Below are positions 8,964-18,404 of a stretch of 64,000 nt of DNA, piece by piece. The stretch lies in the NCBI RefSeq assembly GCF_026262505.1, contig NC_067206.1, forward strand, positions 12,171,507 to 12,235,506, in the 5' to 3' direction. The DNA comes from Trichomonas vaginalis G3 (taxonomy: Eukaryota; Parabasalia; Trichomonadida; Trichomonadidae). The notes under the pieces were generated by a model. It was not told the DNA's origin, did no database searches, and worked only from the letters and a program-made list of their open reading frames with translations. The position numbers and the translations under genes were made by a program. The first letter of the stretch is position 1; every line of letters starts with the position of its first letter.

Positions 8964-9554
8964 TCTATTTTTCTTTGAAAAGACATAAGCTTGAAACGGC
9001 ACTTTTTAGTAAAGATTTTTAAACTCTGCTTTATTGTGATATATTGAGCAACATATATAGTAAGTTGTGAAACAAGTGGACAGAGTATAAGGGTGCAAAA
9101 TCTGTAAGACTATATCGCAGAAAATTATACCCTTAGTTCTGGCCTTTTGCAACCTTTTCATGACTCCATAAAAAGGTATCTAAAATATCATTTATTACCT
9201 GTAAGGGATATCGATTTGTATTTTTGTAAGATTTCAATGATTATTATATATTTTTGTTTCAATTGTCGATATATTCATCAAATATTTATAGTTATAGCAT
9301 ATTGGATTAAATTGGTATCACAAGTTTCCAGGAATGGCAATCTGTTATGCATCCATAACTTGAACGCAGAACTTTGACAACCAGAAGAGTCATATGCGTG
9401 AACAATATGAATTTCTAAATAAAAGAATGAATCTTACATCATGATGCGTCATAGATATCAATGATGCCACATTCAAAAATGATAATTTAATTCAGATCTT
9501 TAACTAAACCAAAAGCATTAAATTAAGAATTTTAATCATACATACAATAATTTA
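8964..9554. other. Intergenic region upstream of RRP1-like gene
   Basis: Contains the RRP1-like promoter (minus strand) and the 3' region of the ankyrin gene. A 76-codon plus ORF at 9147-9377 lacks protein-like composition and is treated as chance. Two ATATATTTTTGT-like A/T tracts occur. Nothing else can be supported. Confidence 0.4.
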
Positions 9555-11048
9555 TCACGCGAATCCATTTCTACGAAGAATTTCAATAATATTCTCTCGT
9601 TGGAGGCGTATTGCAAACTGAAGTGGAGTTTCATTATCTTTGTTTTTAACATTTTTATTGATATTAGGCTGAGAACTAAGAAATTCGCAGATATCCGCAT
9701 GATTATTATCGATAGCAAAATAAAGGGGTGTACGATTTCTGAATGTGGCGTCATTGATATCTATGTAGTTAAGAGCAAATTTGACACCTTCTAAATTACC
9801 TATTTCACAAAATAAATGAAGAATTGTTTTATTATAAATATTTCTACTTCTTATATCTGCACCCTGGTTGAACAAATCTTTTACAAGACATAAATTATCT
9901 TTATAAGCTGCTTCAAGAATCATATTTCTTTCATTATTGCGGCGAACATTAGAATATTTTTCATCAACGGCAAATTTGATTGTCAAAAGGTCTTCTTCCT
10001 TTGATGCTTTTTCAAGAACTTCATAAATTTGATTATAATATTGTTGTTCTTTTCTCAAACTTCCTAATTTTCTCATGTTATCATATGAGTTATCATTTAC
10101 ACGAATCTCTTCCACGTTTGAAATTTTGAGGTCATTTGGAAATGTGTCTAAACAAAACTCATTTGCATTCGAAAGCTGAAGTTTATTTTGAAGTGTTTCT
10201 ACTTTAAAACAATTTGCATTAGAAAGCTGAAGTTTATTTGGAAATGCTTTCAGACTAAAATAATTTGAATTAGAGAGTTGAAGTTCACCATGAATTTTGG
10301 AACGCTTTAGCAAAGCACTCTCGAAGACTTCAGTTGAAATTGACTCTAAACCATGTTTGACTGCAAAGTTTTTTATTGATTTAATAGAAATATTGTTGCA
10401 AAATTCAACTCTTACTAGATTAAGAAGAGAAAAGAACGAAATATCATCTTCGCTTAAACTCATAATTGTACTGACTAATGAATCTTCGTTTGATATTTTC
10501 AGAGATTTTGACCTCAAAACACTTTCAAAAAAGTCATATCCATATCTTTTGATTGTTTTTATTTTGTATCCTTCTTGTAGAACAAACATCTTCGATGCAA
10601 AGAATGAAATGCATTCGTTCATCCTATTTGTATCATTTTCAATTGTTGAGCAATCGTAGATATCATAAAAGTTTTCTTCATTTATTTCTTTGTATGTTGA
10701 CTTAACAAATGCACAAAAAATGCTGGTCAAGAAATCAATTTCAAAAGCCTTTCCAATTTCAAATACATCTCTATTATGCGAATGATCGTTTTCGAACCTG
10801 AGAACACCTGTTTTGAAAAATTCAGAAATCATGTCGATTGTATTATTGCATAATAGATTCAGATATTTGCTAACTGACTTAACTGAACGATCGCGTAAAT
10901 ATGCATCATGAACAGAATTTGAAATTATTATTGAGATAAACTTTGATAATTCTATTCTTTCATCATTAATAATGAATGAAAATGTATCTGTATCTGTGAT
11001 ATCATTGCCCCGTTGTATCTCTATGTAATTAAATGTTACGATATTCAT
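9555..11048 (-). CDS. BTB-like N-terminus, LQLSN repeats, ankyrin repeats
   Basis: About 497 aa from the first ATG (11048); the frame reaches a GTG at 11093, which is rejected for a eukaryote. Residues 1 to about 230 resemble the BTB/BACK-like leader common in the trichomonad ankyrin superfamily (FSFIINDERIELSKFISIIIS). Then come three or four 17-residue repeats of the form LQLSNxNxFxLxTFPNK, an unusual insertion. The C-terminal third has ankyrin repeats with TILHLFCEIGN, TPLYFAIDNNHADICEFL and TPLQFAIRLQRENIIEIL. Such proteins are thought to be scaffolds or effectors; the partner is unknown. It is intact, unlike the ankyrin remnants at 60-64 kb. Confidence 0.85.
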   Translation of the reverse strand: MNIVTFNYIEIQRGNDITDTDTFSFIINDERIELSKFISIIISNSVHDAYLRDRSVKSVSKYLNLLCNNTIDMISEFFKTGVLRFENDHSHNRDVFEIGKAFEIDFLTSIFCAFVKSTYKEINEENFYDIYDCSTIENDTNRMNECISFFASKMFVLQEGYKIKTIKRYGYDFFESVLRSKSLKISNEDSLVSTIMSLSEDDISFFSLLNLVRVEFCNNISIKSIKNFAVKHGLESISTEVFESALLKRSKIHGELQLSNSNYFSLKAFPNKLQLSNANCFKVETLQNKLQLSNANEFCLDTFPNDLKISNVEEIRVNDNSYDNMRKLGSLRKEQQYYNQIYEVLEKASKEEDLLTIKFAVDEKYSNVRRNNERNMILEAAYKDNLCLVKDLFNQGADIRSRNIYNKTILHLFCEIGNLEGVKFALNYIDINDATFRNRTPLYFAIDNNHADICEFLSSQPNINKNVKNKDNETPLQFAIRLQRENIIEILRRNGFA

Positions 11049-11373
11049 AGATTTTTCGACTTTTTTTATTCTGGTTTTTAATAATCGTTTCACTTCACCA
11101 GTGTAACTTTATGGTTTTTTATTAACCTTAACTCCACCACATAGTTTATTACGGTAAAACTTGATATCGATTCAATCATTTAGCTTGAATTTTTAATTAA
11201 ATATAACCAAATCAACAAATAAAAGTTGCTCAGGAATTAACATATATGATAGAAACAATTGATAATTCAATAATAGATAACATTTTTACAATACATGATA
11301 TATTTCAAACAAATTATGAGGATAAAATATGGAAAAAAACAAAATAATATATTCAAAGAACAACAGAATATGA

Positions 11374-12813
11374 TTAATCTGAATAAAACTTTTCAATGAA
11401 GACATCCAAACGACGATTTTGTTCGTCGTCGTCTAGATTATCAGCGAACTCTAAAATTTCATCTCTTATTTCAGGATCGTTTACACATTCAAGAAATTCC
11501 TGAGGATTTTCAACATGATCTACAATTTCTCCAAATTGAACAATTGCTTCAATGAAATCATTATATAAATCAGTTTCAATTGTGGAAAGTGACTCAACAA
11601 GTATTACAAATATGTCATTCGAGAAAAATTTCTTTCGAATTTCAATTGGAGAATTTTCAATGATTTCTGCGAACAATTTTGCAATAGATATCTTCAGATC
11701 ATAATTTATATCATATACTTCCATGATTTCATCCATAAACATCAAAGCAACGTCGTATGCTTCGTAAATTGTCTGCAAATAGTATAAAAGACTTCTAAAC
11801 AGCTTGCAATTACCATATTCCATAAAATAACTTATTTCATCGTCTGAAAATACTTCAATTTTTTCAAATTTATAAATTTCTGCTAAAAAGACTAAAAATT
11901 GAGATAAACTAAGAGCTTTGGTTTCATTGAGCTCTATATCACTTTGACTTTCATCAATTTTGAACTGATCTTTCATTTTGTTGATGGATATCATCAAATT
12001 ACTATTTTTTGCTTGTTCGTAATCGAATGCATCGGAATCAAGCAAACATTTCCATGTATATGTTAAATAGTATACCATTATGCTGTCAAAGTAACCAAAA
12101 TCTAAAAAATTATGAATTATTAAAGTTATGTTGAAAATCGCTTGGATATTTTCTGTTTTTCTACAGTATGTGAAAACGGCCATCATAATAGCTGAAGAAA
12201 TCTTGCTTTGGTAATTTTCTTGTATTGATGATAAATCTGCAGATATTTTCTCGTAATAGTCAAGTGAGAATACTTGTGAGTATTCAACAAACAAAGTATC
12301 AACCCATAACGCATTTTTTGCAATTATTAGTAAGTAATATAAAATTGAATCGGGCAAATCATAGTTAATTATATCAGAAAGTAAGCCAATAATGACATGA
12401 TCTGATAAGTAGTTGATATTCATCTCTGAACAAGATGTTATCTGTGCAATAAACTTAAAAATTTGGCAAATTATGTTTTCGGACAATTCTGTACGATCTA
12501 GACTAAACAAAAAGCCACAAAATTGAATGAATAATGGCACATTATCTGTTATAGGCAATTTTGATAGTATTTCAGTGTTTTCGATTAATTCTTTGTTTTC
12601 TAATAAAGATAGTCTCGAAATAATCTCATTCATATAGTTGCCAAGAGGAATATCTTCTGAGTTGCTTGCTTTTTCAAGAATTTCTTGAAATATTTTGGCT
12701 ATCTCTTCAATTTTGGATGAAATCATATCGAAATCAGGACTTTTTTGAATGTCATCGCTAGAGCAATGATCTTCTTTTAAAGATACTGATCCTTCTTTAT
12801 AATCTTCATCCAT
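11374..12813 (-). CDS. Large alpha-helical (HEAT/ARM-like) protein, unknown
   Basis: 479 aa, not recognised. Acidic and Ile/Leu/Phe-rich, with regularly spaced helices (for example LPDSILYYLLIIAKNAL and ISIAKLFAEIIE), which suggests an alpha-solenoid of HEAT or armadillo type such as importin or SIL1-like proteins. No catalytic motif, signal peptide or transmembrane segment was seen. The very acidic N-terminus (MDEDYKEGS) and C-terminus (DDDEQNRR) are natural ends. ATG at 12813 is the first Met of the frame. It lies 517 bp from the Maverick insertion. Confidence 0.75.
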   Translation of the reverse strand: MDEDYKEGSVSLKEDHCSSDDIQKSPDFDMISSKIEEIAKIFQEILEKASNSEDIPLGNYMNEIISRLSLLENKELIENTEILSKLPITDNVPLFIQFCGFLFSLDRTELSENIICQIFKFIAQITSCSEMNINYLSDHVIIGLLSDIINYDLPDSILYYLLIIAKNALWVDTLFVEYSQVFSLDYYEKISADLSSIQENYQSKISSAIMMAVFTYCRKTENIQAIFNITLIIHNFLDFGYFDSIMVYYLTYTWKCLLDSDAFDYEQAKNSNLMISINKMKDQFKIDESQSDIELNETKALSLSQFLVFLAEIYKFEKIEVFSDDEISYFMEYGNCKLFRSLLYYLQTIYEAYDVALMFMDEIMEVYDINYDLKISIAKLFAEIIENSPIEIRKKFFSNDIFVILVESLSTIETDLYNDFIEAIVQFGEIVDHVENPQEFLECVNDPEIRDEILEFADNLDDDEQNRRLDVFIEKFYSD

Positions 12814-13329
12814 AAATTTATAAAATCTTTGACTTTATTTTTTGTTTTGACACATTACGTTATGAAGATTCATCATCAAATAAGAATAGCAGCGCATTTC
12901 ACTAAAAATTAAAATCTACAATACAAAAGCATCTTCACTCATGCAAAGTAGTAACTTCGAGTAAGAATTAATGCAATTTTGATGAAATCTCTCTAAAATC
13001 ATAATAGATCCTACAACAGTAAGATATATTTTAATACCACATCAAATTATTAATAGAATCATCATTACTTTTTTTTAAAAATTTGTTTCAAGCTAATATT
13101 CATTGGATTTCCACTCAAATAAACAAAACAACCATCTCATCAGGATTCCATCCTCATCAATACTCTTAAAATGTCTTTATAATTCATTCAATTTGATAAA
13201 TTTTATTAGATTTTGCTCTTTATGCATTACACATGCTTCTAGTACTATTCAACAGAGTATTTCTGCATTCATTAGTGAAGCAAAGAGATAATTCGATAGA
13301 AGTATTAAATATTTAATTCATTTTTCGCT
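12814..13329. other. Intergenic DNA beside Maverick element 2
   Basis: A/T-rich, no gene supported. A 62-codon plus ORF at 13103-13291 looks fortuitous. It holds the presumed promoter of the helical-protein gene and ends at the A run that begins the Maverick. No convincing target-site duplication was found between this flank and that at 27798. Confidence 0.45.
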
Positions 13330-13574
13330 AAAAAAAAAAAAAAAGGTAGTGGGGCCTCCAGGCACTTCGTGCCCTCTAGCCCTGAAGATGTTTAGTATAA
13401 AATGAAGTTTTTTGGGTACTGGGGGCTTCCAGGCGCGTTGCGCCCTCTAGCCCATAAAAAATTTTTGGTAGAGCACTCAAAATAGTATAACTTTGTCCGG
13501 ACAAGTAAGGGTCTATCGTCGCTACAGGAAAAGTTACAGGCGTTCCAAGGAAGTATACTTTGAGAAGCCTTTTC
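13330..13574. repeat. Left terminal inverted repeat of element 2
   Basis: About 245 bp, matching 27570-27797 inverted. It contains hairpin GGCACTTCGTGCC (13361-13373), hairpin GGCGCGTTGCGCC (13432-13444), each followed by CTCTAGCCC, and the palindrome TTGTCCGGACAA (13493-13504). The two hairpins differ by a paired A:T to G:C change in the stem and have different 3-nt loops, so the pairing is kept while the sequence varies. Confidence 0.9.
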
Positions 13575-13576
13575 TG

Positions 13577-13584
13577 TCACTTTT
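13577..13584 (+). promoter_or_regulatory. Initiator-like element of Maverick MTase
   Basis: TCACTTTT at the inner edge of the TIR, 39 bp before the MTase ATG. It is the same octamer as the host initiators at 4585 and 7100. Confidence 0.6.
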
Positions 13585-13615
13585 CAGGAAAAAACATTTT
13601 TATTATTATATATAA

Positions 13616-14434
13616 ATGAATTTTACAAAACCACCGTTACCGTTCTTTGGAAATAAGAGTAGATGTAAAGATATTATATTGAGAGAACTTAAGAAACTAC
13701 CGAATGGTCTAACATTTGTAGATTTGTTCGGTGGAAGTTTCTATATATCCCATTTGTGCCATACAATATTCCCAGACTCAAAGATTATATGCAATGACTT
13801 CGACAACTATATGGACCGTCTCAAACATATACCAGACACAAACAATATATTGAAAGCGTTAAAAGAAAAGATACCTATAGGTAAGATGGAACGTATACCA
13901 TTAGATAAGAAAAATATTGTGAGAGAGGTTTTGAAAAAAGCAGAATATATAGACTGGGATAGTATATCTGCTAGACTATTATATAGTGGTTCTATAAGAG
14001 TTCATGACATTGAAACACTTATGTCAAAAGTTTTATATCTTAACTATACAAATGTTTTCAAAGAGAACATAGAAAAATATATTGAGGGTATAGAGTTTGT
14101 GAGATGTCATTGGACAGAGTTGTATGAAAAATATAAAGACAAGGAAAATGTTTTCTTTATAGTGGACCCGCCGTTCTATAACACATGGGATTTTCAATAC
14201 CAAGTAGACTGGACTTTGAGAGACTCTTTAGAAACTTTAGACGTTATACATAACCATCCATGCTTTTACTTTACATCCGATAAAAGTGGTTTGGAAACCG
14301 TTATGAGATGGTTAGAGGACATACATGACTATGAGTTTAGATATGACAAGATAGAATATGAGAGAGGTCCTATAAACCGGAGAAAGTGTCACAATAAAGA
14401 AATTTTATTAGTAAGTAAATGTGGTTTGAAATAG
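13616..14434 (+). CDS. DNA N6-adenine methyltransferase (D12/Dam-like)
   Basis: 272 aa, intact second copy of the enzyme at 317-1135. Motifs are PFFGNKS, FVDLFGGS and catalytic DPPF. It is the outermost gene of the element, reading away from the left TIR. Two of the four differences from the other copy change charge, one of them Trp to Arg near the C-terminus (GPINWRK versus GPINRRK). None is in a catalytic motif, so both are probably active. It overlaps the next ORF by 16 bases. Confidence 0.88.
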   Translation: MNFTKPPLPFFGNKSRCKDIILRELKKLPNGLTFVDLFGGSFYISHLCHTIFPDSKIICNDFDNYMDRLKHIPDTNNILKALKEKIPIGKMERIPLDKKNIVREVLKKAEYIDWDSISARLLYSGSIRVHDIETLMSKVLYLNYTNVFKENIEKYIEGIEFVRCHWTELYEKYKDKENVFFIVDPPFYNTWDFQYQVDWTLRDSLETLDVIHNHPCFYFTSDKSGLETVMRWLEDIHDYEFRYDKIEYERGPINRRKCHNKEILLVSKCGLK

Positions 14435-14550
14435 GACTACTTGTTTTAGGTTTTTTCCATTGTGTCATTTATTTATTTGACGTGGCAGAAAAGTACAGAG
14501 AATATGAAGATGAACCAATGCCTGCAAATGTTCAGTATATGTACTCGTAA
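14419..14550 (+). CDS. 43-aa single-pass membrane protein of Maverick
   Basis: Starts inside the last codons of the MTase in a different frame (ATG 14419) and ends TAA 14548-14550. One hydrophobic helix follows MWFE, then a charged tail with AEKYREYEDEP. Identical architecture to 201-332 in element 1. No family is recognised. Confidence 0.55.
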   Translation: MWFEIGLLVLGFFHCVIYLFDVAEKYREYEDEPMPANVQYMYS

Positions 14551-14573
14551 GAGATATTTTTATCTAATATTAA

Positions 14574-14936
14574 ATGGACGCACAGAACTTAGCGAATGCA
14601 CAGCAACCTGGACAACCAAACCCAGAGAATATTCCAAATGAAGTTAGAATACAAACTGCAATGGCAAACTATGGTCAAGTGCCAACAGATGTACAAATGC
14701 AAACTGCCATGTCAAATGAAGCTGCGTTAGGTTTGCCACCATGGTATGCAAATATGAGATGGAAAGAGTTTTATACAAACCCTGAAGTGGGATATAAACA
14801 ACTTTATGCAGATGACGCGAACACAGGAGTTGACCCAGAATATGTTTTCTACCAGAGGAGAAACATAATGTATGAGCTCCAGTTAAAGAATGCTATGGAA
14901 CTCAACAGGAAACGCAAAAGACTAGGTGGACATTAG
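14574..14936 (+). CDS. Maverick 120-aa protein, unknown
   Basis: 120 aa. The N-terminal 50 residues are Asn/Gln/Pro/Ala-rich with an internal duplication (VRIQTAMANYGQVPT, then VQMQTAMSNEAA). The remainder is Tyr/Arg-rich and ends in a basic KRKRLGGH tail. No known domain. The basic end and position beside capsid-like genes suggest a nucleic-acid-binding virion protein, which is inference. The ATG follows the A/T leader TATCTAATATTAA. Confidence 0.7.
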   Translation: MDAQNLANAQQPGQPNPENIPNEVRIQTAMANYGQVPTDVQMQTAMSNEAALGLPPWYANMRWKEFYTNPEVGYKQLYADDANTGVDPEYVFYQRRNIMYELQLKNAMELNRKRKRLGGH

Positions 14937-14954
14937 ATTTTTACTACTAGTAAA

Positions 14955-15197
14955 ATGGGTTTCTTTGGAAGAATAGGAAACTTCTTTCGAAATGTTGGAA
15001 GAGGTATATGGAATGGAATAAAATCTGTCGGAAGAGGAATTTGGAACGGAGTCAAAAATATTGGTAAAAGAGTAGGTCAGTTCGTTGGTATTATACCTAA
15101 AGACCCTGAACCAGAAGAACAAGCTCCTGTTATACAACAGCCTGAACCTGCACCACAGTCTAGTTGGCAACCAAATCCAACACCTCAACCGTATTAA
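14955..15197 (+). CDS. Amphipathic minor-capsid-like protein (pVI/pX-like)
   Basis: 80 aa. It starts MGFFGRIGNFFRNVGRGIW, a Gly-spaced amphipathic helix with Phe/Trp and Arg/Lys faces. It contains a tandem element, RGIWNGIKSVG then RGIWNGVKNIG (about 16-37), and ends in a Pro/Gln-rich tail (PAPQSSWQPNPTPQPY). Small Gly-rich amphipathic virion proteins with membrane-active N-termini are found in adenovirus-like and Polinton-related viruses; this resemblance is by composition, not alignment. A related protein appears at 18405-18801. It is convergent with the gene at 15202-16050, with a 4-bp gap. Confidence 0.6.
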   Translation: MGFFGRIGNFFRNVGRGIWNGIKSVGRGIWNGVKNIGKRVGQFVGIIPKDPEPEEQAPVIQQPEPAPQSSWQPNPTPQPY

Positions 15198-15201
15198 AAA
15201 A

Positions 15202-16050
15202 TTATATTTTTACCGTTCGATAGTAGTTGTATATGAAACTAAGTTCTAAGTAAAACGCATGGTATAATGGAATTATTCTCTTTCTTCCATCTGTTGTAAA
15301 CCATACTTGAAAGTCTGAAATACTTCCACTCGGCGGTTCATATAGCTTTGTAGGTTTTTCGTAAAAGTCATTTGCCAAGCATAAGAAAGAGTTTTGTGCA
15401 CCAGAAAATGAAGCATGAACAATAATAGCATCTTGGTCGAAAATATTTTCATATGTTCCATTAGGGTTTTCGACTTCATAAAAGTCCGGGGGTACTGGAT
15501 ATGCTGCAGGCTGATTTAACATCCTCATAAATCTATACCATGCCAAGTTGTTATATTTTGTAGAAATATAAACGTTTTCTCCAAGGTCTTCTATTCTATT
15601 GATTTTAACAGTTGCATTTTTCCTGTCATAAATAATATCGAGATGGTACTCTCCCTCGTCAATGTTATACTGGTTTGCATATTCGATATAGATATCGTTT
15701 ATTTTTTCTTGAAAAGCTTGAAGAGTTGTTTCTAAGTTTACAAGCAAACTAACTTGTAAAAGTTTTCCCTGTTCAAATTTCTCATACATACGTTTTTCTT
15801 TGTTATAGTATCGAACTTCAAAACCGACCGTAAATGGGAAACCATGTATGGCTTCTGAAATGAACTTCATTCTACGAAAGCCAATAGCTTTTGTGACGGA
15901 TGGGTCTCTTAACCATCTTAATGGGTAGTCAAAACGATAGCCTTCATGCTTTACGGTATCTGTCTCAAACTTTTTACCGACATTAGTAAAAAGTTCATCT
16001 AATGGTTTAGTTGTAGCAACTCTAGAATTTTCTTTTTCTATTGGAAGCAT
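15202..16050 (-). CDS. Candidate jelly-roll minor capsid (penton-like) protein
   Basis: 282 aa, intact. Mostly beta-rich, without signal peptide or transmembrane segment. Features include YRFDYPLRWLRDPSVTKA, a FPFTVGFEVRYY strand, a Pro-rich loop (PAAYPVPPDFYEVENPNG), and the C-terminal DFQVWFTTDGRKRIIPLYHA. Polintons encode a single-jelly-roll minor capsid protein of about this size, usually near the major capsid gene. I assign it by size, beta-rich composition and position only; no hallmark residue proves it. It is divergent from the fibre gene with only 18 bp between the two ATGs. Confidence 0.4.
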   Translation of the reverse strand: MLPIEKENSRVATTKPLDELFTNVGKKFETDTVKHEGYRFDYPLRWLRDPSVTKAIGFRRMKFISEAIHGFPFTVGFEVRYYNKEKRMYEKFEQGKLLQVSLLVNLETTLQAFQEKINDIYIEYANQYNIDEGEYHLDIIYDRKNATVKINRIEDLGENVYISTKYNNLAWYRFMRMLNQPAAYPVPPDFYEVENPNGTYENIFDQDAIIVHASFSGAQNSFLCLANDFYEKPTKLYEPPSGSISDFQVWFTTDGRKRIIPLYHAFYLELSFIYNYYRTVKI

Positions 16051-16068
16051 ATTTTATCTAGAATAAAA
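16051..16068. promoter_or_regulatory. 18-bp divergent intergenic promoter
   Basis: The whole gap between the divergent ATGs at 16050 (minus) and 16069 (plus) is a near-palindromic A/T core around TCTAGAATAAAA. A second divergent pair in this element (22266/22285) has the same size of gap and shares TTAGAATAAAA. Probably a bidirectional core promoter. Confidence 0.5.
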
Positions 16069-17439
16069 ATGTCAAATGAAACAGCGTCTATGAGAGAAAT
16101 ACAACACAACCGACAACTCATTATGCAAGCTCTAAATAAGAACACAACAAACTTTTCAAACTATTCTAAGATATCTGAGTCATTGAAAGAAGGAAACTTA
16201 AAACTGACATTAAACCCAATGACAGATGAGTTTCTGTTTCAAGACAATAAGAACCATACTGTCTGTATAAATCCAACAAAAGGAACTTTAAACGAGAAAC
16301 CTATAAATGAACTTCTTTTGAAAGCAGATGTTGACAACAAAGCTGACAAAGAATATGTAGACGATGCAATAGCAAAAGAAGAAGAAAGAGCTAACAATGC
16401 TTATGCAACAAAAGAACATACTCATCCTGAACTAGCAGACAAAACATATGTTGACAATAAAATGTCAAGTGAAGTGACAAGAGCTGAAAACGAATATTCT
16501 AAAAACTCATATACATTCTATATCTGAATAACAGACTTAAACGTTAGCCTTGAAAAGAAAGCGGATAAGGAATATGTGGCTAGTAAGTTAGAGAAGAAAG
16601 CAGAAAGGAATATGTGGATGAAAAAGATAACGAAATGAAGAAAGGGTTGACTGGTACATGAATGGACATCGAAGATTTTAAAACTAAAGCCGATACAGGA
16701 TGGGTTTCAGGATGTTTAGACTTAAAGCAGATAAAACTTATGTTAACGATGAGTTAGAGAAGAAAGCAAATAAGACTCATACACATACAAGTTTTACAAC
16801 TTTTACAGCAGACGACATAATATTGAACTTTGACCTTGGTTCAAGTGCACCTTTAGAGAATCCAAGTACAAGCGTAAAGATACACTAAACAATTTAGATA
16901 ACAGTTGCAGGAACATTGAAAGTCATGCCAGAAACTTTGAAGCATATGAACTACCAGCAATGTTAGATAAGAAAGCAGACAAAACAGAGCTTCAAACATT
17001 AAAGACAGAAATACTTCAAACATTATATCCTATAGCTCTATTTATACGTCAATGAACTCTACCAGACCAGAAAGTACTTGGTTTTGGAACTTGGACTCAA
17101 ATAGTCGACAGGTTTTTGTATTGTGCAAACTCTTCAAAGGAAACAGGTGGAAGTAAAACGATTTCAGGTGAAAATTTACCTGCACACAGTCACTACATAG
17201 ATTTAAGTACATCTCAAGCAGGTTGGCATAAGCATAGATATTGGATTGGTCAGGAATGACAAAAGGTAAAGGATATGATGTTAAAGACGAGTTAAGTTTG
17301 CTATAAATTGTTACTGGAGTGACACTCAGGAGAAGGAAACCATACACATTTCGTTTCAGGATATACGCAAACAACGGGACAAAGTAAAGACTACATGCCA
17401 CCTTACATGACAGTTTACGCATGGTATAGAATTGCTTAG
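16069..17439 (+). pseudogene. Phage tail-fibre/collar-like protein (frameshifted)
   Basis: About 455 codons in several frames. The first 152 aa are open. They contain repeats of the type KADKEYVDDAI, LADKTYVDNKM and KADKTYVNDEL, with THTH motifs, like the trimeric shaft repeats of phage fibres. The C-terminal part (about 17000-17439) reads like a phage tail collar or fibre tip: LYPI, TWTQIVDRFLYCANSS, GENLPAHSHY, then GNHTHF and the terminal DYMPPYMTVYAWYRIA. In phages this domain ends fibres that bind host receptors. It stops at TAG 17437-17439, overlapping the integrase stop tail-to-tail. About five or more indels break it; given the error pattern, it may be intact in the organism. Confidence 0.75.
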
Positions 17440-18388
17440 TCGTCATTTTCAACTTCTTTAGCATATTCGTCAGGAGTTGTCTTATATTTGTTAGGAACTG
17501 TCTTTGAAAGTATACCACCTTGAACTTTGACAAGTTGAAACGAGGTCTGACAATAGTAGTTTTATCTTCTGCTTGCAGTGTGTACATTTTGCCATGTTTG
17601 CCTAAAACTTCATAATATTCTCTTGTATATTTCTTCTATTTTTACGAACACGAATGTGAGTACCTGTCGAGTTCCCATTGTTGTCATAGTCAATAGTATT
17701 TCATATGGGTCGCGTTTAGGTATTTATTTTTTACTTTGTCACCTTTCTGAAGTTTGAAGCCCGGCATTCTTTCTTGTTTGTCTCTTTTGACTAAATTATT
17801 AAATATATAGTCTTTCTCTAAGTCAGGGTTGTTTTTCATTTCTTCAGGGGAGTGGTTTCCCAAACCTTTTTGTTTACGGCTATTGTAAATATTTAAAACT
17901 TGTCTCATCTTTGCCATGGAGAAGTGTCTATATTTGTCGTCATATGACATTTCATTTGCTTCACCACCTTGTGGTTGGTTTAAGTCTCTTAACATTTTTA
18001 TACAACCGTCAATGACACAAGAGCAGAATGGTTTTGGTCGACAATGAAATATTGGTTTACATTTTTTGAACGCAGATAGTTTTTTACATCATCTGATTTG
18101 AAAGAACTTTCACAGTCAGATGTCAGTTTTGTTGGATGGTATTTGTCAACGAATATTGTCAAAGCAGTTTTCACATCTAAATATTTTTGGACCATAATGG
18201 TATGGCTTCACAGTATCTTGTGTTTTGACCGACAAATATTAGCCAGTATGGTGGTCCATCTGTTCTAACTCTCGGAATGTTTTCCAAGATATCCATAAAC
18301 CAAGCATTTGGTGTTGAACTAAAGATTTTTACCATGAGTGCTTTTTTTGTTGCTTAGAAACATAGGGGTCCTTGTTTGGATTCGTCAT
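17436..18388 (-). pseudogene. Retroviral-type integrase (c-integrase), frameshifted
   Basis: About 315 codons. From the N-terminus: MTNPNKDPYVSKQQKK, then AWFMDIL (first catalytic Asp), YWLIFVGQNTRYCEAIPLW, LTSDCESSF (second Asp), then QNHSALV and VIDGCIK where the third acidic residue is expected, RTL-like KMLRDLN, and a C-terminal FKLQKGDKV...K segment typical of integrase C-domains. The family inserts element ends with short target duplications. The third acidic position reads Asp rather than Glu, next to a frameshift, so it needs checking. Frames change at about 18330, 18195, 17995 and 17690. Stop TAA at 17436-17438. Confidence 0.85.
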
Positions 18389-18404
18389 TTTTAACCCATA
18401 AGAA

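Noticed and set aside
8964..9002. RRP1 start at GTG 9002; similarly GTG 11093, TTG 55467 and GTG 58368
   Set aside because: Non-ATG starts are not expected here; in-frame ATGs with initiator-like sequence upstream fit better.
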